Below, piece by piece: positions 1 through 10,731 of a stretch of DNA of 28,517 nt. Numbering within the stretch: position 1 is the first letter of the stretch; each line of letters starts with the position of its first letter. Under the pieces are notes generated by a model. The model searched no databases and had not been told where the DNA came from. It saw only the letters and a list, made by a program, of their open reading frames with translations. Made by a program: the position numbers and the translations under genes. The DNA comes from Pelargonium nanum (taxonomy: Eukaryota > Streptophyta > Magnoliopsida > Geraniales > Geraniaceae), in NCBI GenBank assembly GCA_036897485.1, contig JAYMTF010000900.1, forward strand, positions 1-28,517, read 5' to 3'.

Positions 1-49
1 TTTTTGCAAAAAATGGAAACAAGACACTCATTTTGGGACGGAGGGAGTA
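1..49. mobile_element. Truncated end of a Stowaway-like MITE
   Basis: The left edge of the window ends in a sequence that, on the minus strand, reads TACTCCCTCCGTCCC followed by AAAATGAGTGTC. This is the characteristic terminal inverted repeat of plant Stowaway (Tc1/mariner-derived) MITEs, with the TA target dinucleotide at 48-49. The rest of the element lies outside the window, so length and partner end cannot be judged. Related, apparently complete copies are at 8697-8945 and 11042-11243. Confidence 0.65.
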
Positions 50-1320
50 ATACAAATCATCTCCCAACTTTAGCACAGTTTCCAACACAAAGTTCACTAT
101 ACAGTATTTCTTGTGCTGCTTAAACATTTTACTATTCCAATGATGATGCTAGAAATAATCTTTGGTAAAATATTGTGATTAGGGTGCTGTGTTAGAAACA
201 ATACTGCAATGGTCATGCTAGAAATATTTTACCCATTGCTAATAGTTCATAATCATTGTATAGAGGTAACAAATCTCATGCTAGAAATATTTCCTGGTCT
301 AATTTTGAGGCTAGTATCTGGATTTTATTGGTTATGAGAATGGGTTGGTAATGGGAATCCTATTCCAAAATTTATAATCCTAAGCGCTAAAATTGTTTAT
401 ATTTTTACATGCACACCCGAGTTTTCTAGCATGATAATGCTTATGATGATTGTACCGTGTTGTTTTTGTTCATCAGGATGGTCAAAGTAGAGCCCCAAAG
501 CAATCAGTCGGGGACGATTCAAACTCAAGACCTCAAGGAAATGCTGGGGCGTCTCTTCTTGGTAACAAGAAATGAATATCACGTATAATAAAGTCATGGG
601 GTGTCAATTATGATGACATTGAGGAATATTTTCTCTTTTGTATCTCCCTCCACCCCTCCTGGAAAAAATGATATGAAAAATACCAGAGATTTTTATATCC
701 CAGTCATAGGAATGAATAATGAAGGGAACGGAAATATTATTTTGCATCTATCGTGCGTTCATAAGCATGTTTTGTGTTAGAACACGCCTTTGTTGCATGT
801 CATCATTAAGCACAACACTAAACGAAACGTTTGTTATGATACGACCCAACATGTTCGACATGTCACAAACCCGACCTATTTAACATATTACAACAATAAC
901 ATATCTTTTTTGTTTAACTAATTCTACTAACAAAGATCATATAAACAATAATACTTAATTCAAGCTCAAAGTTAAATGGATTGGAGGTAAATTACAAATA
1001 TAATCCCAAACGTACAGTGACATGTTTAATTAATCGTGCGTATTATATAAATCCAACATGAACACACCACAACTATTAAATCGTCAACACAAATACGATT
1101 ACAAATTTACTTATTCTAAATACATATATTTCGTGTTGACGTTGGGTGACCTAAGGTGACCCATGTTGCTGGAAGCAATAAATAATACCAGTACTATCAC
1201 ACTAATTGACTAATAAATAAACAGATACTTGGCAAAAAGATATGCATACATATATAGTTACAAAAATTTGATGTGATGCTACTCAGTTTCGGCACAGCAA
1301 TATATTACCTCCAGGCATGA
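50..1320. other. Intergenic / 3' flank of the RNR2 gene; no gene seen
   Basis: No open frame here resembles a protein. The part next to 1320 should contain the RNR2A 3'UTR, since that gene runs on the minus strand and stops at 1321. Between 120 and 300 a 12-bp word (atgctagaaata) recurs at 146, 215 and 278, and an inverted partial copy lies near 424-434. Between about 800 and 1170 the sequence has motifs such as cgacccaacatg, cgacatgtca and acccgacctatt. These resemble a common degenerate plant dispersed repeat built on CGTGT/ACACG-type words. Confidence 0.5.
320..368 (+). repeat. Fragment of a dispersed MITE-like repeat (copy A)
   Basis: The segment carries atgagaatgg followed by gaatcctattcc. 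The same ordered words, with similar flanks (ggatttt upstream), occur on the minus strand at 11623-11670. Two diverged copies of one short interspersed repeat are the simplest reading. I could not find clear terminal inverted repeats or target duplications, so the element class is not assigned. Confidence 0.4.
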
Positions 1321-3860
1321 CTAGAAGTCCTCGTCCAGGTTGAAGACAAAGTTCTTACCAGAATTGTGGAGGCTCGACATAACAGAAGCCTTCTGATAAT
1401 CACCTACCCTTCGCTCAAAAAAGTTCGCCTTTCCTCTGATATATGCAAACCATGAATCAACTCGTGCCCAATGAAACTAACATAAATTATATGTATTTGC
1501 TTGTTGATGTTCAAATTATATCAGCACTTGACTGACAGTTTCAAGATAAGAGAATAAACCCGAACAAGCTAGATGGCAACTAAATCAATACTCACTGCAA
1601 AGAAATAAACTCCATCCAGTCAAAGGGATTTTCGACGTTATACTTCCTCTCGCATCCTAAGGAAACCTGTAAATAGAGACAGGGACAAAAAAAACAGAAA
1701 CACGTACGATAAATTACTTAATTAATTTCCTGTTTTCTTGGAATACAAGAATAAGAGCAAATAACTGGTGTATACCAAAAGGCGATCAGCAACAAACTTA
1801 ATGTACTGGCTCATAAGAGTTGAATTCATGCCAATCAATGCACATGGAAGGGCCTCACAGACAAACTCAGTCTCAATTTCCACAGCTTCCAGTACAATTT
1901 GGTGAACTCTCTCCGGATGAAGTTGATTATGCAACAAACTGTTAAGTAATCACAATAGACCAATATAATTAGATGTTATCCATAAGCCATTGTTTAAGGC
2001 AAACCTTTAATGAACACAAGAAAATTGAAACATCCGTGCGGTGAAGCCTAGATATGAATCTCTATTTTAGCCAACCAAAAACTGAGCACTAAAAGCAAAA
2101 TATAGCAGGGAAAAAAAGAGAGACCTGTATAGTAAGCAAGCAAAGTCACAATGCAGACCCTCATCTCGAGAAATGAGCTCATTTGAGAATGTCAAACCTG
2201 GCATCAGTCCCCTCTTTTTAACCCAGAAAATGGCACAGAAGCTGAGAATGACCAATTAGCAAAGGAAAACAGGAAAAACAGAAAAAAAAGAAAAAGAAAA
2301 AGATCACCATACAAGATGTTAAACAAGAATGTTATATCAACTCAAATTGTACAAAGAAACATAAATCAGCAATTATTTGCAAGAAGACTACCTTCCAGAG
2401 AAAAAGATTCCTTCTATGCATGCAAAAGCAACAAGTCGCTCTGCAAACGAAGTGGAACTGTGCGTAGGAAAAATAGATATTCTTAGAACTTGTGAAACTA
2501 TCCCGCATTAAGAGAAATTGAAGTTCAAGACTACTTGATATGTTAGTTGGGGCCTCTGCCTAATAGGTTAAACTTTTGGTTTGGAGTAAAGTTTAATAGA
2601 ACTTAAAGGTAATAACTCCCTTTCTTATATTTGAACAGTGTCAACATTCTTAATACGAATGAAGCTTGACTACCTCACTCAGAGGCCCGACAATATCCAT
2701 AATAAACCATCAAATAAACACTCTCAATAACAATAGCAGAATATAGATAGATGAAAATCATTCTAAAGGTTGGATACCAGGAACGACATTGGAGAAGAAA
2801 ATGCTCAAGCACTACTTCTGGTAGTAATGTTATAGGTGCCCTTTTGACAAAGGTATAGCATATAATGAATTTCAAAAGATGCAGTGGTACCTTTGAATCC
2901 AATCCAAAGCCCACTTAGCCTTCCTACCCACACAAGGAATGTTTTCAATTGCATTAAACAATCTATGCTTCTCATCAGAATCCTTGATATACGTCTCCAG
3001 CAGCAAGCTGTACATTTCTGTCAGTGGCCACACAAGATATACCCCCGTCAGTTTGTAATGATTCACAGAAGAGAAGTAGTCAAAATACAAATTCACTTAT
3101 AAAGCTCAACCAGAATGAATATTCTCCATTGCTATCTGAAACCCATAGAAGGCCCGGGCCTGATACAATGAAAACCCTTATTATTAAATAACAATAATAA
3201 TATTAAAGACATGAAATGAACAAACCTTCAAAAAGAAAAGAAAGGAATGCTCGTGAATTCTTTCTCATACTGAAATTCAAAAAATTAAATAGGAAATGTC
3301 CAGGTCATAGCATACTGCTATGGCAATTAAGGAACCCAATAAGCTACTACACCTATTCAACACAGCAAACTGTAAACAAGTCGATGTAAGCATGACACTA
3401 AAGTTGAACCAAAACTGTAAATATCTATCTTCAATACCCCACCCATATCAACTTCTATTTTAAAATGGAGAAGAAGAAGAAATGACTGGACCATGTGCAG
3501 ACATTTTACATGTACACAAGTGCTCCAAATGTTTTAAAACTTTTTTTTTAGCAGAGGCTAATTGCAAATGAGAAAAATATATCTCAGCCAAGGAATTGAT
3601 GGCTAAGAATGAGCCAAACCAATGAGAGGATGAGACCTCATCACTTATCACATACACCTGCCCCGATGAATTTCTGGGCACAGAGCGCCCTGTTAGATCC
3701 AAGAGTTTCTAATACTAGTTGAGTCTCAATAATTAATATCTTGGCTGAGATCTCTCCCTCTCTCTCTCTCTACACACACACACACACACACACTCTACAG
3801 TTTAGAAACATGGCAGCAGTCATGATTCTAAAGACAGAAACTTTAGGACGAAAGATATTA

Positions 3861-3897
<37 letters not shown>

Positions 3898-5418
3898 TAT
3901 GTGTATCTATATGTAAACAGAGCAAAATCAAGAATTCACCTCCGGAATCTGAACATCATTTAGAAATCTTGCAGCCAAGTTCTCTAATACGATGCCATCA
4001 GATGCAGCAAAAAAAGCAAGTACATGGCTTATGAAATGTTTTTCCGAATCAGTCAGGGTCTCCCAATGTTTCATATCTTGAGATAGGTCAACCTCCTCAG
4101 CTGTAAGCCCATTTACAAACTATTAGAGCATGATATAGGAGAGACAGAAGCAAATAAGTGTTAGGCAAATATACAATTAAAGAGCTAGTTCTTTGTATAA
4201 AGAGAGGTAATAAAATCTTAAAATATGCATAATTAGAATTCCCCTAAAATGAAATAATACAAGTTTGAAGAAAAGCCACTAACTTTGAGAAATTCCCTAG
4301 AGTGAGAGGCCCCAATTCTCTACTATTGAAATGCTCAATATAGGTACAGGGATTCCCAGGACAAGTATTATACAATGAGGTTCCATAAAAGCAATATCAA
4401 TAAAATAATTTTCTCGATCACAGAAGTGAAAAATAGTTGAAGGGGGCAAAATAATCATTCACCAATACTTCCACTTTTTCATTTTGGTCAGATCATATTT
4501 ACTTCATTCCATCATCAATGGCAAACCAAACCAGTTTTGGCAAAACCAAAAAAATATTTTAAACCTTATAACCCCATATCATCAAAATCACCAATGCACT
4601 ACCAACCTGCTATCATATCAGCATTCCCACCAAAACAGCAAAAGAAAACAACTTCGAGGCGATATACTGCTACTGTTGTCTACAATATTGTCTTGGAAAA
4701 GAACAGTATCAAAACCACATCTTCCGCCATAGCATACATCTCTACTATATACCACCAGTTTAATTGGCCTATCTAACAACTCTAACCCACTCATTAACAT
4801 ATTACTGCTTTTAGCAGAAATTGTGGATATGGATTGATTTGAATAACCTGTTCTGCCACACTGGTCAAAACTTGGCCTTACAGCAACATTAATCCTTCCC
4901 ACAACACAAGACCAAAGGATCATGTCTTTGATATTTGTCACGGCAATGACAGACAACATCATTTATCAGAATCTATGATTTAATAAGAGAAGAATAATGA
5001 GTTATCAACAACATCCCCATAAATTAGTTACAATAACTTGAGATTCTAACAACAAAGTCATGAGGGGCACATGAATGAAAATTAAGAAGTAACCAAATTA
5101 TCCATAATTTTTGCAGAAATAAAGAAAAAGGTATGTTCAAAACAGAGTAACAAACAGTAACTCAAACCCACATGTGAATTTGAATAGTGTGACAAACAAA
5201 AACCAAAATTGAGGAAAGCAATGATGACCCAATTGAGAGAAAAGAAACAGGAAAACAGAAAATTGAAAGAACATGTTTTTACCAGTCCAAAAACTAGCCT
5301 CAGCCTTCTTGTACATCTCCCAAATTTTCTTATATCTGATGGGAAACATACAAAACCTCTGGGTTTGCTCCATCAGTATGGGCTCTTCTTCACTCTTTTC
5401 GTTTTGGAGAGAACCCAT
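1321..5418 (-). CDS. RNR2A: Ribonucleoside-diphosphate reductase small subunit (R2), RNR2A-like
   Basis: The product is the radical-bearing subunit of class I ribonucleotide reductase, which with the R1 subunit makes dNDPs from NDPs. Minus-strand coding exons are 5418-5283, 4100-3940, 3159-3111, 3017-2891, 2457-2392, 2241-2125, 1938-1776, 1666-1596 and 1435-1321, all with GT-AG introns and consistent phases. They encode 334 aa, usual for plant R2. Di-iron ligands expected by family spacing are all present: D80 (AASDG), E111 and H114 (MENIH), E173 (CIEGIFF), E207 and H210 (DEGLHC). The radical tyrosine is Y118 (SEMYS). The C-terminus FNLDEDF is the R1-docking tail. The start MGSLQ is followed by EEPILM and [11 protein letters not shown]. 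These N-terminal words and the ENPFDWMEF region resemble Arabidopsis RNR2A more than TSO2, from memory. Intron 1 is about 1.2 kb. The gene is head-to-head with the hydrolase at 7273. Confidence 0.96.
3751..3793. repeat. Compound (CT)n(CA)n microsatellite in an RNR2A intron
   Basis: A pyrimidine CT tract (3751-3771, one interruption) passes directly into a CA tract (3772-3793). It lies in the roughly 780-bp intron between RNR2A coding exons 2 and 3, about 150 bp from the exon 2 donor. The length makes it a likely polymorphic marker. Confidence 0.9.
3862..3901. repeat. (ACAT)n/(AT)n microsatellite next to an RNR2A splice donor
   Basis: About seven ACAT units run into an AT tract ending near 3900. 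The tract sits within 40 bp of the exon 2 donor (3939-3938 on the minus strand), so it lies near the start of that intron in transcript sense. Confidence 0.9.
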
Positions 5419-5483
5419 TTGTTAACTGCTGTTGAGGCCAAGAATCGTTAACAGGGACTATTTATGTAGTGAATTGTGAAAAA

Positions 5484-5491
5484 AAACCCTA
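5484..5491. promoter_or_regulatory. Telo-box-like element upstream of RNR2A
   Basis: AAACCCTA reads on the plus strand about 65 bp upstream of the RNR2A start codon. Telo-boxes are known in plant promoters of translation and DNA-replication genes. A single 8-bp match in AT-rich DNA is weak evidence; the position is what makes it worth noting. Confidence 0.35.
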
Positions 5492-7198
5492 CAAAAACCC
5501 TTGTTGAAGAAAAAGACAAGAAGCTATAGAGAGATATTGAAATGTTGATAGGGAATAATTCCGCATCAGCCGTGAGTTTTCTCCAGATTGATGGAGACGT
5601 TTCTTAGCAGTTTGCATGAGCATATCGAAGCAACTGCAGAGGCTAATTCCACGATACGACGTCGTTTAAAGGATAATACAGTATTAAATGTATAACTACC
5701 CAAGTCATGGCTTGTTTGGTGACACTAGATGCTCTTTAAAGGAAGTGCTACGTCAACAATTGTTGCTTTTTTGGCCTTCAAAAACTGTGTCATGTAGGAT
5801 ATATGTCACATATTGAATGTACGCGAGTAAAAAATTATGTCTGGAAAGCGAAAAGGCAACACACCCGTTATATGGAAGAATCTGAAAGGATTTAGATAGC
5901 TCGGAAAAACACAAAACTTGTATTACATGTGTAGAATGAATAAAAAGAAAGATCAAGCTCAAACACAATACACAATTCATGTTAGCCTAGCACCTTGCAT
6001 GGTCCAAGTCCAAATCTTACATGAAGTAATCTAGAAACATGAGCACTTCTCATTTCTAGCAACTTTATGATAAATCTAGAATTATGCAATCTTATTATTA
6101 GATGATAAAATACTTTAGAGGGGAGGTCATAGCCATTGATATTGCATATGTAATTTTAACCTTAGTCATCCATTTTATTAGGCCATTTGTATAAATATGT
6201 TAGGACTTCATTTGCTCAAGTCGTCCCCGCATTTATTGTAAACATCTCTCATGTAAAATAAACCTCTTTTTGTGAATTTCATTCATACTTGCTATTTCCT
6301 TTCGTGCTTACTTATTAGTTTGCAAGTGGAAAATTTGATTTACACTTGCACCCGGAGTACAAAGATCGTCCAAGTGTCGAACGGTCGCGCAAATTACTAG
6401 AGAAAGTATTTAGGGGCCGTTAATATAGTTAACTTCTAAAGAGAAATTTTGTTTGGCAAAATTTTGAAGTAAATTTTTTTTTTTTGGAATGATTCATTAC
6501 ATTATCTCTAGCATGATGTTATGAGACAATGGTAGCAACATTTTCTCCTCTGTTTTATACGTTTTTATCATTCACTCTCTTCGTAAGTGTTGGGATTTCT
6601 TAGGCTACACATGTTGATCATCACTCCAATTCATTACTAGATGAAGATGTTCGTCGTCAAAGAGGATGATAAATCATTAATGATATAATTTCATCCGCAT
6701 ATCAGATAAACACAGTTAAAAGAATAAATAAAAGTCTATAAATCTCTCATAAGAATATTCAGTTGTACTTGAATCTCCTCTACGAATGACCCCGCCAACA
6801 TAATCTAATCTCAACTTCATATCGCTGGAGATAACGAAAACAAATCTTAAAAGAAAATCGATAAGGAGAAGTCGAGAAGATACAAGAGATGGGTCGGATG
6901 CATCTAGTACTCTATTTTCTTCTCTAAGAGTGTTTTTAGTTATTCTTTTCCAAGTAGACAATGTTTGTGCAACAATTTGAATTTGATTTTCCACCTCAAT
7001 ATTTTTAACAACACCATCAACTAATTAAACTCAAGTGAAATGATTATTTTAACTTATTGGTAATGGAATGACATGTTTGGTGACTCCTCAAAACTTTGAT
7101 GAATAGCAATGTTTGTGTTAAAAAAAATAAACTAGCAATGTTTGTGATGTAAGCAGTGACGCTGTTAGATTTGACCTCTCCCTCCAATCTCCATAGAA

Positions 7199-7205
7199 TA
7201 TAAAA
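7199..7205 (+). promoter_or_regulatory. Putative TATA box of the hydrolase gene
   Basis: TATAAAA lies about 70 bp upstream of the ATG at 7273, a normal plant spacing that would place transcription start near 7230. An ATG at 7206-7208 overlapping its end would fall upstream of the predicted start site. Confidence 0.5.
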
Positions 7206-7272
7206 TGACCAAGCATTGACTTGTCCTTCTCATCACTCCTCAGCACCCAAAGGCCAAATCAAGAAAGAAGCA

Positions 7273-9768
7273 ATGTCAATAAGCTCTCAGTGTTTAGAGA
7301 ACCCTCCAACTCTGAGCTCAGCCTCAACCGATGGCTATGGAGAAGGCTCAGTCCAACAATTTGGAGGTCTGGACACCTACATCTCTTCTCCTCCCAATTC
7401 CAACCCCAATCCCCATGCCATCCTTCTTGTTTCAGATGTTTTTGGTAACAAACCCATAGCCACTTCTTGTTTCTTTCTTTACCATTTACTTTCAGTTTTT
7501 AATTTCTTCATTTTGAACACATGTTGCAGGTTATGAAGCACCAATTTTGAGGTATGGAGCACCAAAGAGTTTGCTTGATAGATTATTAGGTTTTCACATG
7601 TTATTTGGTATTTTGGTTCAATTAGGTTATTGAGTTTTTTTTATCAGCAAGCGTACAAACACCGAGACTCGGACATGAGACCTCGATGGACCAAGTGAAA
7701 TCAACCACTTTCCCTACCGAGTGTTTGTAATTAGGTTATTGAGTTGGATTCATTCTGTTAGAAATTGAAACAATTTGTAGGCAAAACAGAATTGCAGATT
7801 TGTAGCCTAAAGTTGTTCTAAAATCTAATGCTACAAATTCTGTTGATGAATATAGTAATGACTGATCTTTGATTCCATCAAACTAATGTTTATAATTCTT
7901 GTTACAAAGGAAACTAGCAGACAAAGTTGCGGCCGCGGGATTCTTAGTGGCTGTTCCGGATTTCTTCTATGGCGACCCTATAGTTCTAGGCAAACCTAAT
8001 TTTGATCGAGAAGCATGGATGAAAGCGCATAACACGGTTGGTTTTTTCCCCTTTCCCTTAGTGCAACCAATGTGCCCACAACTTAAACCCAAAAATGAAG
8101 CACTTGTTCATTTGTTGATTTTAGTTACTAAAAGTGAAAGAAAAAGAACATAATACTTAGATGCATGTGGTTTTAGTGATAAGATGATAACAAGGATTTG
8201 TAGTTGGTTATAAGGTAATGAAGAGAAAAGCAATTAGGCTCTTTTAGAACATCAATAAACGAGATAAAGTTCATTTTTCAAGTGTTGTATGTATGTATGA
8301 CTGTATGTAGTCGGGTGGAGCATTAGTTCCAAGTTCCCCTAATTACTTTGAAGTATTTATAAAGACTAGCATCGCCAACTAGGCTGACCTGTCCAGTAAA
8401 AGTTGCATTGCCGTTTAGAACATTTAGATTCACACAATAAACTCGCCCTGGAATTTGGGAACTTGGACTTGTCTGCTTGTGCTAGTAAGGCATAATATGT
8501 CCGGTTGTATTTCATATTTGTTTGTAATGATTTTTCTAGGATAAAGGGTATGAAGATGCCAAGAATGTTATTGCTGCTCTGAAGTCTAAGGGTGTATCTG
8601 CCATAGGAGCTGCCGGTTTTTGTTGGGGAGGTATCTTTCGCTAACACGATCTTTAAAACTAAAACTAAGCACTTTGGTGGACAATCTGTATTTATGTACT
8701 CTTTCCGTCCAATATGTGTCCACTTTCTCTACATGTTTTGTACCAAATTGAGTGTTCTCTTTTCTTTTTGGTTAGTTAGTTATGCATATATTACCAACAA
8801 TATCCTATGATAAGTTAATTACAACCCAGTGAATTTATACAACAGCTCATGGGAGCATGAGAGAAAAAGTCCAATCCTAACTAACCTATTCTTAATTTTT
8901 TACAAATATGGGAAAGTGAACACTTATTTTGGGTCAGAGGTAGTATTTAACCTCTAACAAAAGGTTGGTTGCTGGCATTATGTCAGGGAAGGTAGTAGTA
9001 AATTTAGCAGGTTCTGAAGACATCCAGGCTGCGGTTCTTCTACATCCTAGTCGGATCACATCTGATGATATCAGCGGTAAGTTACCGACAATACTATACT
9101 TTATTACCTAACATACCATCTGTAATATTGGTGATGGCATGTTGTTTCAGAGGTTAAGGTTGCAACTGCTATATTGGGAGCTGAGAACGACCATATGTCC
9201 CCTCCAGAGCAAATGAAACAATTTGGGGAGATGTTATCACTGAAACCCGAGGTAAAATATTCTCACATTTTCTCACTGACTGTTCAAATAAGATTCAATT
9301 GTTTGAATTTCGTACGTTGCACCACAAAGTTTGTATTAAGTTGACGATCCAGACCCTGGTAATAATACCATTCATGATATCAAATCGAGTTTCAGTGATT
9401 TAGGTACTAATGAAAAATAGATTCATTAGTCCACATCAAGGTAAAAGAAAAATCTACAATCTGGCGAAAGGTATCAAGGATTGTTGTCTCAGTGATAGTT
9501 TCGTGATACTTTGGTGTCCATTCACATATTAAACCGGATACAAAAGATTCTGCTGTCTATAGTATCTTAAATTTGTATGATATTTTCACTTACAGTCCCA
9601 CCTTTTTATTCTTTTTTTTTCTCACAGTTCGATAGCTTTGTGAAAATATACCCTGGTGTTGCTCATGGATGGGCAGCACGGTACAATGTGGAGGACGAAT
9701 CAGCTGTTAAGAGTGCTGAAGAGGCACATAATGATATGCTAAATTGGTTTACAAAGCATGTTAAGTAA
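7273..9768 (+). CDS. Dienelactone hydrolase family protein (alpha/beta hydrolase)
   Basis: Seven exons (7273-7444, 7530-7551, 7910-8036, 8540-8630, 8987-9076, 9151-9251, 9628-9768) join in frame to 247 aa, close to the ~240 aa of plant homologues such as Arabidopsis At3g23600. The DLH catalytic triad is visible: C135 in GFCWGGK, D181 in GAENDHMSP, and H214 in GVAHGW. The Cys/Asp/His spacing fits the family. The N-terminus (MSISSQCLENPPTL) matches plant members and has no obvious signal peptide, so a cytosolic enzyme is likely. Family members hydrolyse small esters or lactones; the plant substrate is not known, and the label 'endo-1,3;1,4-beta-glucanase' sometimes given to them is doubtful. 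The second exon is only 22 nt. Intron 4 holds a MITE. ATG 7273 is the first ATG in the coding frame. The gene converges on APC10. Confidence 0.94.
8697..8945. mobile_element. Stowaway-like MITE in intron 4 of the hydrolase gene
   Basis: The left end reads TACTCTTTCCGTCC then aatatgtgtccactt. The right end, read on the opposite strand, is TACTACCTCTGACCC then aaaataagtgttcactt. These are imperfect terminal inverted repeats of roughly 25-30 bp bounded by TA dinucleotides. Length is about 249 bp, typical for Stowaway. An internal word (gttagttatgcat) is shared with the copy at 11042-11243. It carries no coding capacity and lies wholly inside the 8631-8986 intron, so it is removed by splicing. 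Confidence 0.8.
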
Positions 9769-10731
9769 AGAATGACGATTTGCGAAAACGGAGATGTACT
9801 CATTTTTCTAGTTCCATGCTCAGATTACAACAGGAATTGGTTTTTCTTTTCAAGTTATCAAGAAAATCTTGAAAAAGGTGGTGGTTAGAGCTTTAGGTCT
9901 TGTTTGGTAACACTATTGGAAAACTGTAACAAGGAAATGTTTGAAAGGAGAAATTGTAAGCAACTATTTCAAAAAATTGAGTTTTATGTAATAGTCTTAT
10001 CAAGTCAACTGAATCTGCAGAAGTTATTTTACGCGTTTTCTCCACAAGAGAAGCGAAAAATTTCACCGGAGACATTTAGCACTTAAAGGAATGAGCTCCT
10101 TAAACGAGCTTTGCAAGAGGTTGTATTTTATCGAGCAATATAATATAATCCCCCTGAACGTTTTGCTTATGTGGCACCTCTGCCGAACAAACACGCATCG
10201 GTTAGTTGTTATGTATAGAAGAAAGTTTCAAGTAAAGGTGGATAGTTTTAGCCAAAACCAACCATGTTTCCTTAAAAAATCTTCCTAACTTCATGCCCAC
10301 TCAATCCATTCCACATAAATAAAGAAATAAACAATATGGTAAAAGAGTCTAATGCATTTTTTTTAGCGAACAACTTCACAAATTTGATGGTAGTTTTGTA
10401 GGTGAGAATTGTAAAACTCCTACAGTCCTCAAAAGGGTAGTGGCCTGAGACACAACTTGCATTGAACAACATGCCTGACCTCTTTTCTGCTAGTGCTCCA
10501 AGCTTGACACAAAAATTCACAGCTTTTTCATACACATTTCAAATCCATAGTGAAACCATACAGCCCAACACTGATTTTTTCATGCAGAAAAATGATCTGC
10601 ATAATAACACAACCAGAAGTGAATTGACATTCTTCGTGGGTTTTGGATGAAACTATATGGCTGTTGTGTTGCTTCCCCATTTAACGCCAAGTATCGCAAC
10701 TGGTATCTCCTTATTGAGTTGGCTTCATTTA
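9769..10731. other. Convergent intergenic region: 3' flanks of hydrolase and APC10
   Basis: This stretch lies between the stop codons of two convergent genes and should hold both 3'UTRs and polyadenylation sites. Short frames on both strands (for example minus 10535-10272) do not resemble any protein I know. Near 9898 the words cttgtttggtaacac resemble the terminal motif of hAT-type plant MITEs, but I found no matching inverted partner. Nothing else is recognised. Confidence 0.4.

Larger units (their letters stand above)
5419..7272. other. Divergent intergenic region between RNR2A and the hydrolase gene
   Basis: The region separates two head-to-head genes and must hold both promoters. On the RNR2A side a telo-box core (AAACCCTA) lies at 5484-5491, about 65 bp upstream of the start codon. 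A TATA-like CATAAATAG lies on the minus strand near 5457-5465. I saw no canonical E2F site (TTTSSCGC) in 5419-5750. Near 6190-6262 a TATAAATA is followed about 65 bp later by AATAAA and a CT-rich stretch, an arrangement like an LTR promoter and poly(A) block, but I could not define LTR ends. A short word (agcaatgtttgtg) is repeated at about 7107 and 7135. No coding sequence is recognised. Confidence 0.5.

Noticed and set aside
4484..4962. Overlapping frames of 79-114 codons inside RNR2A intron 1
   Set aside because: They lie in a spliced intron, have low-complexity composition, and no domain was recognised; a nested gene is not supported.
5419..5750. E2F site expected in an S-phase gene promoter
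   Set aside because: Reading this interval on both strands, I found no TTTSSCGC match; the nearby ttccgc word does not fit.
9893..10290. Possible hAT-type MITE starting at cttgtttggtaacac
   Set aside because: The opposite end lacks a matching inverted repeat and no target duplication was visible. Similar words at about 5708 and 7074 are also unpaired.
10272..10535. 87-codon minus-strand frame, briefly considered a PPR-like fragment (LGALAEKR)
   Set aside because: Only one short word resembles a PPR helix, there is no 35-residue periodicity, and it lies in the 3' flank of APC10.
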